Part shown: piece after piece, positions 21,960 through 35,500 of the stretch
How the letters are laid out: the number at the start of each line of letters is the position of its first letter
How positions within the stretch are numbered: position 1 is the first letter of the stretch
Source of the DNA: Sipunculus nudus
Lineage: Eukaryota; Annelida; Sipuncula; Golfingiida; Sipunculidae
Assembly: GCA_026874595.1 (NCBI GenBank)
Contig: CM049306.1
Coordinates: 25,099,519-25,163,518 of the forward strand
Length of the DNA stretch: 64,000 nucleotides
Reading direction: 5' to 3'
Notes under the pieces: generated by a model
Seen by the model: only the letters and a program-made list of their open reading frames with translations
What the model was told of the DNA's origin: nothing
Databases searched by the model: none
Position numbers and translations under genes: made by a program

Positions 21960-23330
21960 GGTCCAGCCGAACTCCTGATTCAGACTGTAATTTGACATTA
22001 TACCGAATAATGCCTTCCCTGTGACATTGACCTTTGACCTCATGACTAAAATAAAAAGGGTTCTTACTTTATTGGTGGGTCATTTATAAAAGAAGTTTGT
22101 AACCAATATGTTAATCCAAAAAAATGGAGTTATTACTCCGAAACAAATAAATGGACAGATGGCCATTGTGACCTTGACCTAGTGACCCCCAAGTCAACCA
22201 CGTTCATCTCCTAATTGCAGGTCACCTAAATGTGTTAGAAGGTTTAGGATGAAAAATTTGGCTTAATATGCATCCACAATCTTTATTAATAAATGGGTCC
22301 TGTGACCTTGACCATTGACCCCAAAATTAATAGGGGTCTTACAGTGTTGGTGGGTCATATAAAGGTCAAGTCTGAAACCAATATGTTGTTCCAAACTGGA
22401 GTTATCATCTGGAAACAAATATGCAGACAGATGGCCCCTGTGACCTTGACCTTATACCTTGTTACCCGAGTATCAATCAGAATCTTCCCCTATTGGCAGG
22501 TGAGCTATATGTGCAAGATAGAAGGTTTGGGATGAAAAGTTTGGCTTAAAATGCATCCACAATCCTTCTAAATAAGTGGGTTGGGTGACCTTGACCTTCG
22601 ACCCCATGACTAAAATAAAAAGGGTTCTTACTTTATTGGTGGGTCATTTATAAAAGAAGTTTGTAACCAATATGTTAATCCCAAAAAATGGAGTTATTAC
22701 TCCGAAACAAATAAATGGACAGATGGCCATTGTGACCTTGACCTAGTGACCCCCAAGTCAACCACATTCATCTCCTAATTGCAGGTCACCTAAATGTGTT
22801 AGAAGGTTTAGGATGAAAAATTTGGCTTGATATGCATCCACAATCTTTATTGATAAATGGGTCCTGTGACCTTGACCTTTGACCCCGAAAGTAATAGGGG
22901 TCTTACAGTGTTGGTGGGTCATATAAAGGTCAAGTCTGAAACCAATATGTTGTTCCAAACTGGAGTTATCATCTGGAAACAAATATGCAGACAGATGGCC
23001 CCTGTGACCTTGACCGTATACCTTGTTACCCGAGTATCAATCAGAATCTTCCCCTATTGGCAGGTGAGCTATATGTGCAAGATAGAAGGTTTGGGATGAA
23101 AAGTTTGGCTTAAAATGCATCCACAATCCTTCTAAATAAGTGGGTTGGGTGACCTTGACCTTCGACCCTGAAATCTATAGAGTTTTTTGGGTTGTGGTAG
23201 GCCTTATATAGGTCAAGTTTGAAATCCGTATGTCAATCCATACTGGAGTTATCACCAGGAAACCAAATGACCAATGTGCACAGATGGACAGACAGACACA
23301 CTGACACACTCAAGCGGGGCCCTAATAACA
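21960..23330. repeat. 564-bp tandem duplication rich in TGACCT half-sites
   Basis: Two near-identical units of 564 bp (anchor 'catgac' at 22041 and 22605) plus a diverged third start near 23150. Each unit carries several GTGACCTTGACC repeats. The array ends in a simple 'agacagacacactgacacac' run near 23290. No coding function; the paired 80-codon frames are duplicates of a chance frame. Confidence 0.85.
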
Positions 23331-23339
23331 CACAAAATT

Positions 23340-23930
23340 TCAGGACACAAGATGAAACCACAGTTGCATATTTCATAGTTTCAATTTAATTTGGCATTCT
23401 CAAAATAAATTTCATAAGAAAAACAGAAAAAAATACAGTTGGCGCCACCAGTCCTCAGGAACTGAAGAAACCAGTCATAATCAATATACTTATGAGGTTT
23501 CAGGACACTAGATGAAACTGAAATTGAGAAACAGAGGCTCAGTTGCTGTCATTTGATAGTTTAAAAACAGGGAAAAAAATCTTAAACATTAAAAAAAATG
23601 CAAGTGGTTCCATTTTTGGGAACAACCGTAGGCATCGACAATATTAAAGCTAAATTCGGAGCAGTCCATGCATAAATTGTCAGGTATTGGAGGTTTTGTA
23701 TCAAATTTTCAATTATCATTGGGGTTTACTTGCGGGCCCTACTTCTAAGAGGATATAGGTCATAGTGACCTAATTTCAGGTTTCCAAGGAGATTTTTTAT
23801 GGACCTCTCTGGATATTCAGTTATAGGTTTCTAGGTCCAATGGTGTCAAAACATGCCAGTCTAACAGATGGACTGATGATGCACACTGCCTGATCACTAT
23901 TGAAGCCTCTGTCCAATTTTTAGAAATTAT
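23340..23930. repeat. Mixed repeat fragments with an ERE-like palindrome
   Basis: Contains a GGCGCCACC half of the common palindrome (about 23442) and AGGTCATAGTGACCT at 23757-23771. It closely resembles the array unit at 42900-44360. Nothing coding is seen here or in 23931-24112. Confidence 0.5.
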
Positions 23931-24112
23931 CATACATAAATGTATCAATTGTAGTCATCAGTTGCAGTCAATGGTGTAGGCCCACCTGGCTAATTGTGTA
24001 AAATTCTCTTTGGGCACCCTTATAGGATAGGATGCATAAACAAGATGAATGTTATAAATTTCTATATTAAATTCATATCCTTCTAGACTGTTTATTCATT
24101 TTGATTGGATCC

Positions 24113-24765
24113 CCAGACAAAGTTGGGGATTGTAGGGTTAAGGCATGATCATGCCGCCGCTGAGATTTCTTTCAGGCGAGATAACTAAATAAATATTTCA
24201 TGGATCTTTACCAAACTTTACATATTCATAGATATTGGTGAGAGGACGAAGCCTATTGAAAAATGGGGGAAAATCACACAAATTCTTCAATATCTCAAGA
24301 AATATTGCATGGATTGATCCAAAAATCAAGTTGGTCTGCAATTTGGCGTGTATGGTACATCCATCTTTGAGAGTTTTCTCATCAACCAGACAGGTGGCGC
24401 CACCTACCTTACCATTTTAATAGTATAAATTAATCTCCTCTTCTTAACAGGTCATGACACCAAATTTCAGAAAATGACAACACTATCCAAGATCTTTGGT
24501 TAAGTTGGGTTTTGGATCAATCAGTGCAAGATTTCTCGAGATATTTAAGAATTTGTGTGATTTTCCCTCAATATGGACCTATTCAAGGTCAAAATCTCTC
24601 CTGGTGATGGTCATGACCCCATTTAAATAGGCTTTGTCCTCCCACCCATATCTATGCACATGTCAAGTCTGGTAAAGATCCGTAAAATATTTTTTGAGTT
24701 ATCGCGTCCAAACGAAATCTCTGCTTAAACCATAGTATCCCGACTTTGTCTGGGGACAAATAATT
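24113..24765. repeat. Inverted pair of Helitron-family 5' fragments
   Basis: The sequence after 'atccccagacaaagttgggga' (24110s) resembles 6630-6900. Its inverted complement follows at about 24475-24765, ending 'cccgactttgtctgggga'. The arms are roughly 230-290 bp with a central GGTGGCGCCACC (24393-24404). The two fragments together could form a long imperfect hairpin. Confidence 0.65.
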
Positions 24766-24769
24766 GATA

Positions 24770-25660
24770 TCATTATATATCACAAGTAACTTGTACAAAG
24801 AGGTCTTTACCTCTCAACATCTCTAGAGCTGCCCTCTCCTTCCCTCAGAAAAATTGCCTGATCAGTCCAGAGGTTTGTGAGCAATGCTGGATATGGCATA
24901 CAGGTTTGTTCACATGAGAGGCCCCATCCAATTCACTCAATCATTAGAATAATTAGTAGTCACCTACACTGACCCAAGCTCAGCTTGATTGGCTTGACTG
25001 CTGTTTATAGTAAGCTTGCTGGTCAAAAGAAATGGGCCAAAAACATTCTACAGTATGCAAGCTGAAAATGTACTTTGAAAGGTAAATATTTCCTTTATTA
25101 TAAATTCTTTTCCTTCTCATTTATTAATTAAGAAACCTCCAGTTCCTGAGCTTCCAGGAAATATGTTCATTTTTTTAAAAGGACCATTTACAATTTTTTT
25201 CTGACATATCCTCCCTCCTTGGTTTTAAAATCAGAGTGCCAGTTGTGAACGTATTATTGACAGGCTGAAGCTTAAATTTTAAACTGTTTTATTTTACCTG
25301 GATTATATAAATATTTATAAGTATAAAGTTTCAGAAATTTATATTTATAATAACTAATACCAGGCACCACTACTCGGTAGTGTTTGGTGTGTCTAGATGT
25401 GGAGAAGGAGAAGGACCGAGAGGAAACCAACAAACTTGAAAGGCCCTTTGCAGCCCATTGAGCAATGCTGAGAACTAAATCCGTGACACCAAAAGAGAGT
25501 ATCCAAGCCCCTAACATAGTGTATATGTCATAGTGTATATGTAGTTATATACTAAGTATAACTGTATTTAGTTTATGTGGTATTATCTCACTTAAAGCAA
25601 CTCAAATTAACAGATGATGATGTAGGAATTAAATTAAATATGCACTTTGCCAACCAACAC
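24770..25660. other. Intergenic 3' of THOC7, no recognised content
   Basis: AT-rich intergenic DNA downstream of the THOC7 polyadenylation signal. Nothing recognised. Confidence 0.45.
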
Positions 25661-25684
25661 TGAAATAGTTCAAACAATTTTTTG

Positions 25685-25690
25685 TTTATT
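25685..25690 (-). terminator. THOC7: Candidate THOC7 polyadenylation signal
   Basis: TTTATT on the plus strand is AATAAA on the minus strand, about 775 bp beyond the THOC7 stop. Downstream minus-strand sequence is rich in A and T, with a short T-run immediately adjacent. Other AT-rich candidates exist, so the choice is tentative. Confidence 0.4.
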
Positions 25691-26464
25691 ACATACACAT
25701 ACACATCAGACAAAACTTAAAAAATATAATTATGTACAATCATGTTAACCAGATTCAACACTATATTTGGTACTATAAGATCCTGAATTAATATATAAGC
25801 TTTCACAATACTTTGAAAATTCCAAGACTTCTTAAGTCAGTATGAGAATGCAATATGACCTGGATTAAATTATTAAACAAATGCAACAATTTAAACTTTG
25901 CATTAAAGAAATTATTTTAGTAGCACAGGTGTCCTGACTCCTAAGTCAGATATGACCAATAAGTTTTAAAACTTTTTGGTATGACTAATTCCAATGACAC
26001 TGTAATATTATAAATAGTTCAGCTTGCAAAACATTAGTTTTGAAGAGTAAAAATAGATTTCAGTATCTGATTTATTAAGTTATCTGCCAGTAAATATGTG
26101 GAAATTAAATCAAGTGAAATACTAAAATCTCCTATTTTCTTGTACAAAGAAATTATTGCAAAAATTTATTACAGCTTTTTAAATTATGCAAACGAGTAAA
26201 CTAAATCAAAGTTCAATATAAATTTCTGCCTGCACGACAACTTGTGACTCGAGAAGCTTGCCATCAAGGTAGTTTTAATAGTCTCAAGTGACCTTATGAA
26301 TGTCAGTTTCAAACCCTGCTGTTCAAGAAACAAAACAACATTCAGTGAACAGTCCACTCCTCATGTATCACAAGTGTTTCATGTAGCTGCAAGTGTCCCG
26401 TCCACCCAGAACTGTCCTGAATGCTGATAAAACACACTCCTGTAGTAAACCTCTGATTCAGATC

Positions 26465-26529
26465 TCAGGTTTCCATTGATTCTGGAGTGGCAGTGGCGCC
26501 CCCTTCAGATGGCTCAACTTTCTCATCCA
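26465..26529 (-). CDS. THOC7: THOC7 terminal coding exon 8
   Basis: Acceptor cttcattttag. Encodes VDEKVEPSEGGATATPESME then T and TGA, an acidic tail comparable with the vertebrate ending containing SMET. The 3'UTR follows toward 25685. Confidence 0.88.
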
Positions 26530-29500
26530 CTAAAATGAAGATATAATGAATACATCAAACAGGGTAGGAATATGTGCAAAAATGCACCCGAGTTGAACAT
26601 GAATATATCATACTTAACATAAATCATGCAACAAAAATAAATACAAAGAAACTGCTTTGAATGAATTACAATAATAAGACACAATGGTCAATATATAATG
26701 CAAATTATTCCTCCTTCTTTTAAAACTACATGTGGTGCCAAAAATATATCACCAATTATGATTAATTCTGAATATCCAATATATTTTAATCAGGTAGTCA
26801 AGAAAAATGTTGTCATGGTCAGAGTAGAGTATGTTGACATCAGTGATGCTAAAGTTCTGACCCAAGACTTTGACAAAGAGGCAAATGGTTCTCTTATTTT
26901 TTTTTAATTTCAAACAAAAGAGATACCACTATTTCTAAATAAGACCCTAAGTTTTGAATTTTGTCAAAAGTAGCATGTTGGATTTCTTAGCTTAACCTCT
27001 AACATGACCTGTAATTTTAATTTATAATTATTAAAGCTTTGTAATAATGGTTAGCAGCCTAAATCCATGCTGCAAAGTTCCATTATCACATGAAATGGCC
27101 TAATACTCTGGAATGAGGGTTACAGCATATCTAGAAATTTCTTACAAACCCAGACCAATTTGCCAAGGCCTCTTTTTAAAAATACACTGTCCCCTGGCCT
27201 ATATTCGTTGATATGCCTACCAGGTGGCACCACATGTACTGTTCAATTTACAAAAACTGATGGTGTCAAAGTTAGGGGATTTTCTGAAAGGCTGAGTGCC
27301 GATTTCCAGAGCTTTGTGGATAAGTGCAGACTAGTTGAAATTAAAAGAAAAATTGGCCAACTCTTTATGATCGACCTTTGACCTTATGGTAAAACCACCA
27401 CCTGCATGAATGACCAGCTGATGATCGATCCATTGATATCGAATGATTATACATTAATCTTTAATTGAAGTATTTTTTTGTGAAACTTTATAATAAACTG
27501 GATGTGGTCAGACGATGATCCTCACAGGGCCCCGCATTTCTGGTAGTGCTGGACTAGTTTACATATGGGTAAAAAGTTTAGTTTATATTTTAAAATAATG
27601 ACAAACAGAAACAGGATTTTATCAATGTGCAAGAGGGAACAAAAATCTATTGGTTCAAATAATAATAAAGAAGATGTTTGAAAAATGTGTGCAATAAAAA
27701 ATTATAGATTGTACTCTGGCAGCCATATTTGATTTTGGATGGGTCTGTAATTCAATACTCAAAGAGGAGTCCTTAAACACACCAATCATCCTAGTGAACT
27801 TGACAAAGTTCAAAGCCATTCTGTTTGTGAAAATATTTGCGACAGAAATTCTCCAACTGTGATCTATGTCATAATGTGCATGACAGAGAGTCTCCGATCA
27901 TACTCTGTTTGCCATATTTGAGTCCTCATAGGCCCAAATGATACATGTAAATTTGAGAAAGATCAAGCGTGTTCTTATTGAGATATTGTGTGCGAAATAA
28001 AATCACAGATTGTGCTCTGGTGGCCATATTGAAATTCCAACAGGAAATTTAATAGGTCTGGAGCCCTCATAGGTGCCACTCAACCCTGTGAATTTGAGAA
28101 AGATCAAGCATGTTCTTGTTGTGATACCTCATGTGAAAGAAAATCAGGGAATGTGCTTTGGTGGCCATACTGGAATTCTGACAGATCTGTCATTCAATAG
28201 AGATGGAGCACTCATGGATACCAAGCATCCCTGTGAATTAGAGAAAGATCAAATGTGTTCTTGTTGAAATATAATGTGCTAAATAAAATCACCGATTATG
28301 CTCAGGTGGCCATATTGGAATTCTGACAGGTCTGTAATTTGATAGGGATGGAGTCCTTATATGTACAAATCATCTCTGTGAATATGAGAAAGATCTTGTT
28401 CTTGTTGAGATACATTGCATGAAACAAGTGTCACTGACTGATGGCTGGACTGACATGGTGATCACTTAAGGGAACAGCTTTTCAATTTTTTATGTATAAT
28501 TTAGGCAAAATACCTTCCAATATTCTCTGCATCTCATGTATGGCGGCAATGAGCACATGGAACTGTTTTCTCCTCAGCTCAAGCTGAAACAAGGAAATGA
28601 ATTAAGTTACAAATTATTCAGTAACACAGAAGGCTGTTATAGATGTTTGATAACTTGATGACTGATAAAAAATTGTAACCTTTGAAATTACAGGTAAGAT
28701 ATTTAAAAGTAGGACTTTATTCTGTTTTTAATCTGGCTTTCTATATTAATGAGTACCATTTACAAAGAAGATAGGACATAAATACACAGAAAAGTCAATT
28801 CAATGAAAGAGACTTATGTCTTATGTACACTATTATATGTAATAAGTCTTATGTACACTATTATATGAATAAGACACCTCTTTGGAACATACCGTTTATA
28901 CCAATATATTGGGTTATACAATGAGAACATTTTTTTTCTTACTTACACCTTTACTTTCTCTCTAAATATGCGGCATTGTTGCAAAATTCTTTTTTCACAA
29001 ATATAATAATGACACAATGCATAGAAATATTGGGGTAATTTTAATGATTTTCAATGAGCTTATAAATAATTTAACTGCTAATCAATGACTTTTCACAAAT
29101 TTTGCATCTGTCAACTAATATACAACTTATCAAGCTGTAGGTCAAGCTCATACAAATCATGGTGACCCATAGATATTATGTCAAGAGAAAGCCTTTTATA
29201 CTTCTGTATGTTTCTTGAGTGCATTTCCTAGCAAATATATAAAGATCAGATACCTTTTGTTCTAATGATCCTCTGACATCTTGCATCTCACTTAGTTCTT
29301 TATCCAATGTCTCCAGCTGCCTGCAATATAATTTAACAACTATTCATCTGACAAAGAAAAGAAGGAAGGGGGAGCAAAAAAAAATCTTCCAGGGATAATG
29401 TCATTTTATATAACATCAGCCCTTTTACAAGCTGACTTACTCTTACTGAGTACACAGAATAACTCATTTTTTTTATTCAAAGTTCTCACTAATTTTCAAG

Positions 29501-32500
29501 ATAATTCACCAATCAATTCATGTACCATTAAACAGAAAACTATGTTATGTCTTAAAATTATATATTTCTGGGATCTACCATTTAGATAAATTGATCATCA
29601 GATGGATTTATAATGAAAGGGTTCAATCCAAGGATGTTACTTTAAGCAGCCACAGTTCCCCTGATGGCAAACTATTGACATATTTATTACTATAGAGGTA
29701 ACTTGGATACAACATTTCCATAGCTTAAAAAAAGCAATCTTTTTAAAATGTGTTATATTTCTATAAATATAGAAAGTTTACTAAAGTAATCAGTATATTT
29801 CAATCTATATATTTAAATTAACCTAGGAACAAGAACCATGCTTACTTCATTGTCTCCTGTCTGTCTGGTAATTTTTCAATCTGAGCTGCTATGGCATCAT
29901 AATCTACAGAAAAGCATGATCAAGTTTTGAAATAAAGACTCAGAACATTAGTAGAGCCAGAGAAATATTTTTTTTCTTACCATACTAACAAATGATAGCT
30001 GTTGGTGGTATGGTGGTAAAAATAAGTGGTCTTAACCAGAGCACATATGAGTGCAGTGTTCAGTGAATACTGCTGGTTTCCTCTGTTTTCATCAGAACCG
30101 TTGTATGATCAGTTCTTGCAATGATCGAGTACAGTCCTCATCAGTATGTACATGTCCATATATTTTTCCAGGATAATTTTTTTTTACAAGTGGGGCAGCA
30201 TTACAATTACCCACCCACTGATTTGTATGAGATAAATAGACAAATATGAAATAAAGCTTGCAATGATTGTGACATGTGCATTAAAAAAGAACTGAGAAAT
30301 AATCTGCCATTTGAGCTGATGACATTGATCACTGCAAACCAACCTTTGCGAACTCTTTGGGACATCTCTGAAGCTCTAAACAGCTCTTAGAACAACAGAC
30401 ATGAAATGTCTTCAATTTGAGAATGTACTGCAATGTACTAGGCAGACACCATCCACAATCCATCAGTTTTAAATGTGCTGCAGTTTAAAACTTAAAATTA
30501 CATACCTTACACTATTCTTGAAAATGAAAGTTATTTTCCAAAAATATTATTTAATCAACAAGGCCTACAGGCCTAATGCAAACCTGTGCAATGGCATATA
30601 CACCAGGTATAATGCTTCAATGCTGAACACTTACTTTTCAAAGATAATTCTTGGTATATGTAATATGTACATGAACAATGCAAATACTAAACATTTGGAC
30701 AAGGATCAATTACACAAAGATCACTGATGAAATACTGGCATGGGTGCACACAACACAAAGATGATTGTAGGTGGCGCCACCAGTCTTGTATATGACAAAG
30801 CTATCCAAGATGTATACATATGCCCAATTTCAGGCTGATATATCGAACACTTTTTTCCAAGCTGGCATATTTTTTATTACAAGGCCTACAGGCCTAATGC
30901 GAACCTGTGCAACGAGATTACACCAGGTATAATGCTTCAATGCTGGATCATTACTTTTCAAGAACATGTGTAACATGTATATGAACAATGCAAGTACTAA
31001 ACACTAAACAGACGCAGTGCAAAAATGGTTGCAGGTGGCGTTACCAGTTTTGCGCATGATCAAGAGCTATGTGAGATCTATTAACATGCAAAATTTTTGC
31101 CAAATCAGTCATATGGTTCCTGAGATATGAGCTTGGATGTCTGCAGCGTAAATTTGAATGTAGGTGGCGCCACCTGTCATAAAATCATAAAAGCTGTCAA
31201 GGATGTATAAACCTGCAAAATTTCAGGTGGATAAGTCAAACCCAACTGAGATATGAATGATTTTATCCCAAGGCAGATGAACAGATGGACGCTGTGCAAA
31301 AATGGTTGCAGGTGGCACCACCAGTTTTGCGTATAATAAAGAGCTATGGGAGATCTATACACATGCAAAATTTTGGTCCAACTGGTCAAATGGTTCCCGA
31401 GATATGAGCTTGGATGTCTGCAGCTTAAACATGAATGTAGGTGGCGCCACCTGTCATAAAATCAAGAAAGCTGTCCAGGATGTATACACATGCAAAATTT
31501 CAGATGGATAAGTCCAACCAATGCAGAGATTTGAGTGTTTTTATCCCAAGGCAGTTGAACAGATGGACGCTGTGCAAAAATGGTTGTAGGTGTTATAAAG
31601 CTTTCCAAGGGCTACATTTGTGCAAAATTTTTAGCCTGATTGGTCTAATGGTTCCCGAGATATGTGGGTTTATGTGTGGAAACAGACGCACAAATGGACG
31701 CTGGGCAGAGAAGAAAGGTCAGAGGTCAACCAAAAATGAGGGCGCAGCAGTTCACATGTGAATTTTAAAAATTTCTGCCCAGTGGTTATGGATGGAGGTC
31801 TCTGGAAACCTATGCGGCGTTGGCGGCAGCATCAGCGTCCGACTGAAAACATAGTATTTGCAAAACTCTGTTTCGACGGATACAATGATTGTGGCTGGCA
31901 TCACCGGTCTTATATACAACGAAGAGATATATAAATATGCCCAATGCCAGACTGATATGTCAAACCCCTCCTGTGAAGTAAGCAGGGACAAACACTGTGC
32001 AAAAATTATTGTAGGTGGCGCCACCAGTCTTGTACACTATAAAGCTACCTGATATGTATAAACATGCCCAATTTTAGGCTGATGTATCAAATTCCTCTGT
32101 AGAAATAAGCAGGGGCATACACTGCAAAATTCAATGTAGGTGACACCACCTTACTTGTAATTAAGAATACCATCAAAGACGCATAGACAGGTCAAAATAT
32201 CAGTCCAATACATCAAACTTCCCCAGAGTTTGATGCACTGGGCTGACAAGGCTTAGGTGAGTAAGGCAGCTGCCCACGAGTGACCTGTGACAAATTGCTG
32301 CCTCAAGCTACTGCACTGAGTGAACTCTTGACCTGCACCTGGCTAGACTGAGTGAACTTTTGACCTGTACCTGGCTGCACTGAGTGAACTCTTGACCTAT
32401 TGCATAATCTGACACAGTTGGCAGTCTGCCAAAGCTATAAATAGATTCAGGCTGAAATTTGGTGCCAAATATAATGCAGTGAGCAGTCTTCTAAAGCTAT

Positions 32501-35500
32501 AAATAGAATGCAGCTACTGCACTGTGTGAGCTCTTGACCTATACCTGGCTGCACTTCTTCAAATCCTGGCACTCTGCCAAAACTATTTATAGAGCTGACA
32601 TCATCTTGGCTACTGGCAAACATCAAGGCACTGGCAATCTGCCAATGGTAAACTAAGTGCTGCCATCTGTACACAAAAGTGGTCCCTACTTGAAATAACT
32701 TTGAAATTTATTTTCCCAATACAAAATGTTTTTCAGCTGACTTTTTATAAAAAAGAAATCAGGAATATATGTAAAATTATTACGGATGCATACTGAATGC
32801 AAAATTAAAAAACAGATATATCTCATTGATGGCAAATTCTTGAATTAAGTTGAGTAGGGATACCAATAATTTATAATCCATGTACAGTTGTCTTTATATA
32901 GCCACAGAGAGCTGAATATCCATAATTGTAACATTGCCTGGTATGATGAATAACTTAAATCATAAATCTAAATTTTTTAAAAGCTTCTAAAAAAACTTTC
33001 TTGTAAATATTAACCAAAGATAACCTGAAATCTAAATGTGTAGTGGTATGATGTAATAGATGCTGATAAACTGGTGCCAGGCTAGATGTAACATCATAAC
33101 ACTGCTAACATATATGGTAAAATGACTAAATTCAATCTCCATAATTCAGCCAAAAATCATTCATGTGGAACCATTAATGACAATTATTATAAGAATTATT
33201 GTAGGGATTATTCTTGTAAAACATTTAACAAACTGGCTTCAGTGGCATTAGTCGAAAAATGTTTCGCAGGTTTATAACTCATATAGGAAGATACAGCAAA
33301 CTGGCTAGTTTCAGCTTCCCTGACTCAGCCAAAAAGCACTGAACCAAACCATTTGAACAAACGTGAATTATAAACATCTGAGGATAATTAATTTGTGAGA
33401 TTTAAGAATTTGTGGTTTTTGAGAAGATCTATGTAGCAACTTAGCTAAAATGGGCTGTTATGGCATATGACTAATTTCAGCTTCCCATAACTTAGCCAAA
33501 AGTCACTGAAAAGAGATCATTTGAACAAACTTCAGAAAGCACTACCCTAGGATCGTTTCTGTACGATATTAAACATTTTGGCCATATGGTTTCAGAGAAG
33601 AAGTTTTTTGTAGTCCTCAGTGTGACACAGGCACTGATGACCCCGTACAAAAAAGGCCGATGCAGGTGGCGCCACCAATACCTCAATTTCAGATATGACC
33701 TATGTGACCAACAGTGGCATAAAATTTGGTGATGATAGCTCCAGTCGTTTCTGAGATTTAAATTTTAATATGCTTTTTTGCACAGTTAACAAAATTCAAC
33801 CTCCTGTAACTCAGCCCAAAATCTCCTAACTGGAACCATTCGAACAAACTTGAGAAAGATTGTTCAAGGGATCATTTCTGTGAAATATTGGACGATTTGG
33901 CTGGACAATTTCAGAGAAGAAGATTTTTAAAGTTTTTTAGCTTTTTCCCTATTAAATCTAAGAAAATGCAGTTAGAAAAAAAATAAACAAAATCCGATAT
34001 AGTTTTTTGGATGACTGAATATTTGCAAAAAATCTGGTGCTGCTAGCTGCTGCCGTTTTTGAGATAGCTATGGTTAACGCAAAGACGACGCACAATGTAG
34101 ACACACGACGGACGACGACGCACCATCGCATAGCTCACAGGTTCGCTGAAAATGTGTAGAATAATAAAAGATGCAGTCCTTTCATTGTGAAAGATCCAAT
34201 AATTCTGCCAAAATCAATTCAGTAAACTTGATCAAAGGCCTCCTAAGAATCATTTTGGCAATGTCACAGAAGATGAAACAACAGAATTGCTGCAGAAGAC
34301 TATTGCAGTCCTTAGTTTGAAAAAGGCTTACTTATGGCCACAAGACCAACTTCCTCTATATCTGACTCTACCAAAAATCAATGAACACAATCTATTCTTT
34401 TACACTTGAAAGAACCCTACCCTATGATATTTCTTGTGAAAAATTAACGATTCAGCTTGTCAGTTTCATCATAAAACATTTTTAAGCTGGAAGAAGCTGT
34501 AAAAAACAGGTCAAGATGGTGCCACAAAAAATGCAATTTTAGATATGAGTCACATGACCAATATTGCACAAAACTTGGTGATGCTAGCGCTTGTAGTTTC
34601 TGAGATTGTTATGTTACTATGCTTACTTGGCCAAATGACTAAGTTCAAATTCCTGTAACTCAGCCAAAATTCATCACACCCAAACCATTTGAACAAACCT
34701 GTGAGAGCTCATCTCTGGGATCATTTCTGTGAACCATTGAACAATTTGGCTGAACGATTTCAGAGAAGAGGATTTTCAAAGATTTTTAGCTTTTCCCCAT
34801 AAAATGTAAGTTAATGCAGGTGGTGCTAAGAAAAGCTCAATCAAACAACATTTGATATGTGACAGAGTTTTGCATACAATTTGGGGATGCTTGTTCCCGC
34901 CATTCCTGTGAAATTATGGGTTAATATACTGATGACTGATGACCCTCATACAAACAAGGGACCCACGGGTCACAGCGCTCAGCTGATCGTGATAATACTA
35001 TAAATGTTTCTCCACTGTGATACTATATCGAGTCGATAAAGCTTATGAATATCATGGACATGTTGGGCTATTATAAAGGAATGTAATGTAATATGTGAGT
35101 AAATGATAAATGAAATTACCTGACTGATGGATTAATAGAGTCAAATGTAGTGTAATATTTTTTATTTATTTAGGAGGGGTTGAAAATTGTGATATATATG
35201 AGCAAATATGAATGCAATGACAGGCTATTTGTTGAAGGATCTAAAGTGTATGGTAGTCTGCAAGCTTTCAATTTGACAGATATGATGTTATGATTAACTA
35301 TGCTGATGAAGTGATTTATGAATTTGTGACTGTATGACACAATATCTCTTTAGTCTTGACAAGGTACATTATTGTGATGCAACTATGTCTACATATTACA
35401 CAATATTGACATAATTTCTGGCATGTACATAGGTACCTATGGACGTATAGTTATACAAAATATTAAAGTATGAATATATCTGATTCATCCTGTTCTTGCT

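Noticed and set aside
22293-23099. Twin 80-codon frames
   Set aside because: Duplicates created by the 564-bp tandem duplication of half-site-rich DNA; not coding.
27711-32170. CRISPR-like appearance of regularly spaced motifs
   Set aside because: Whole units are repeated, units are diverged and the genome is eukaryotic; these are tandem satellites, not repeat-spacer arrays.
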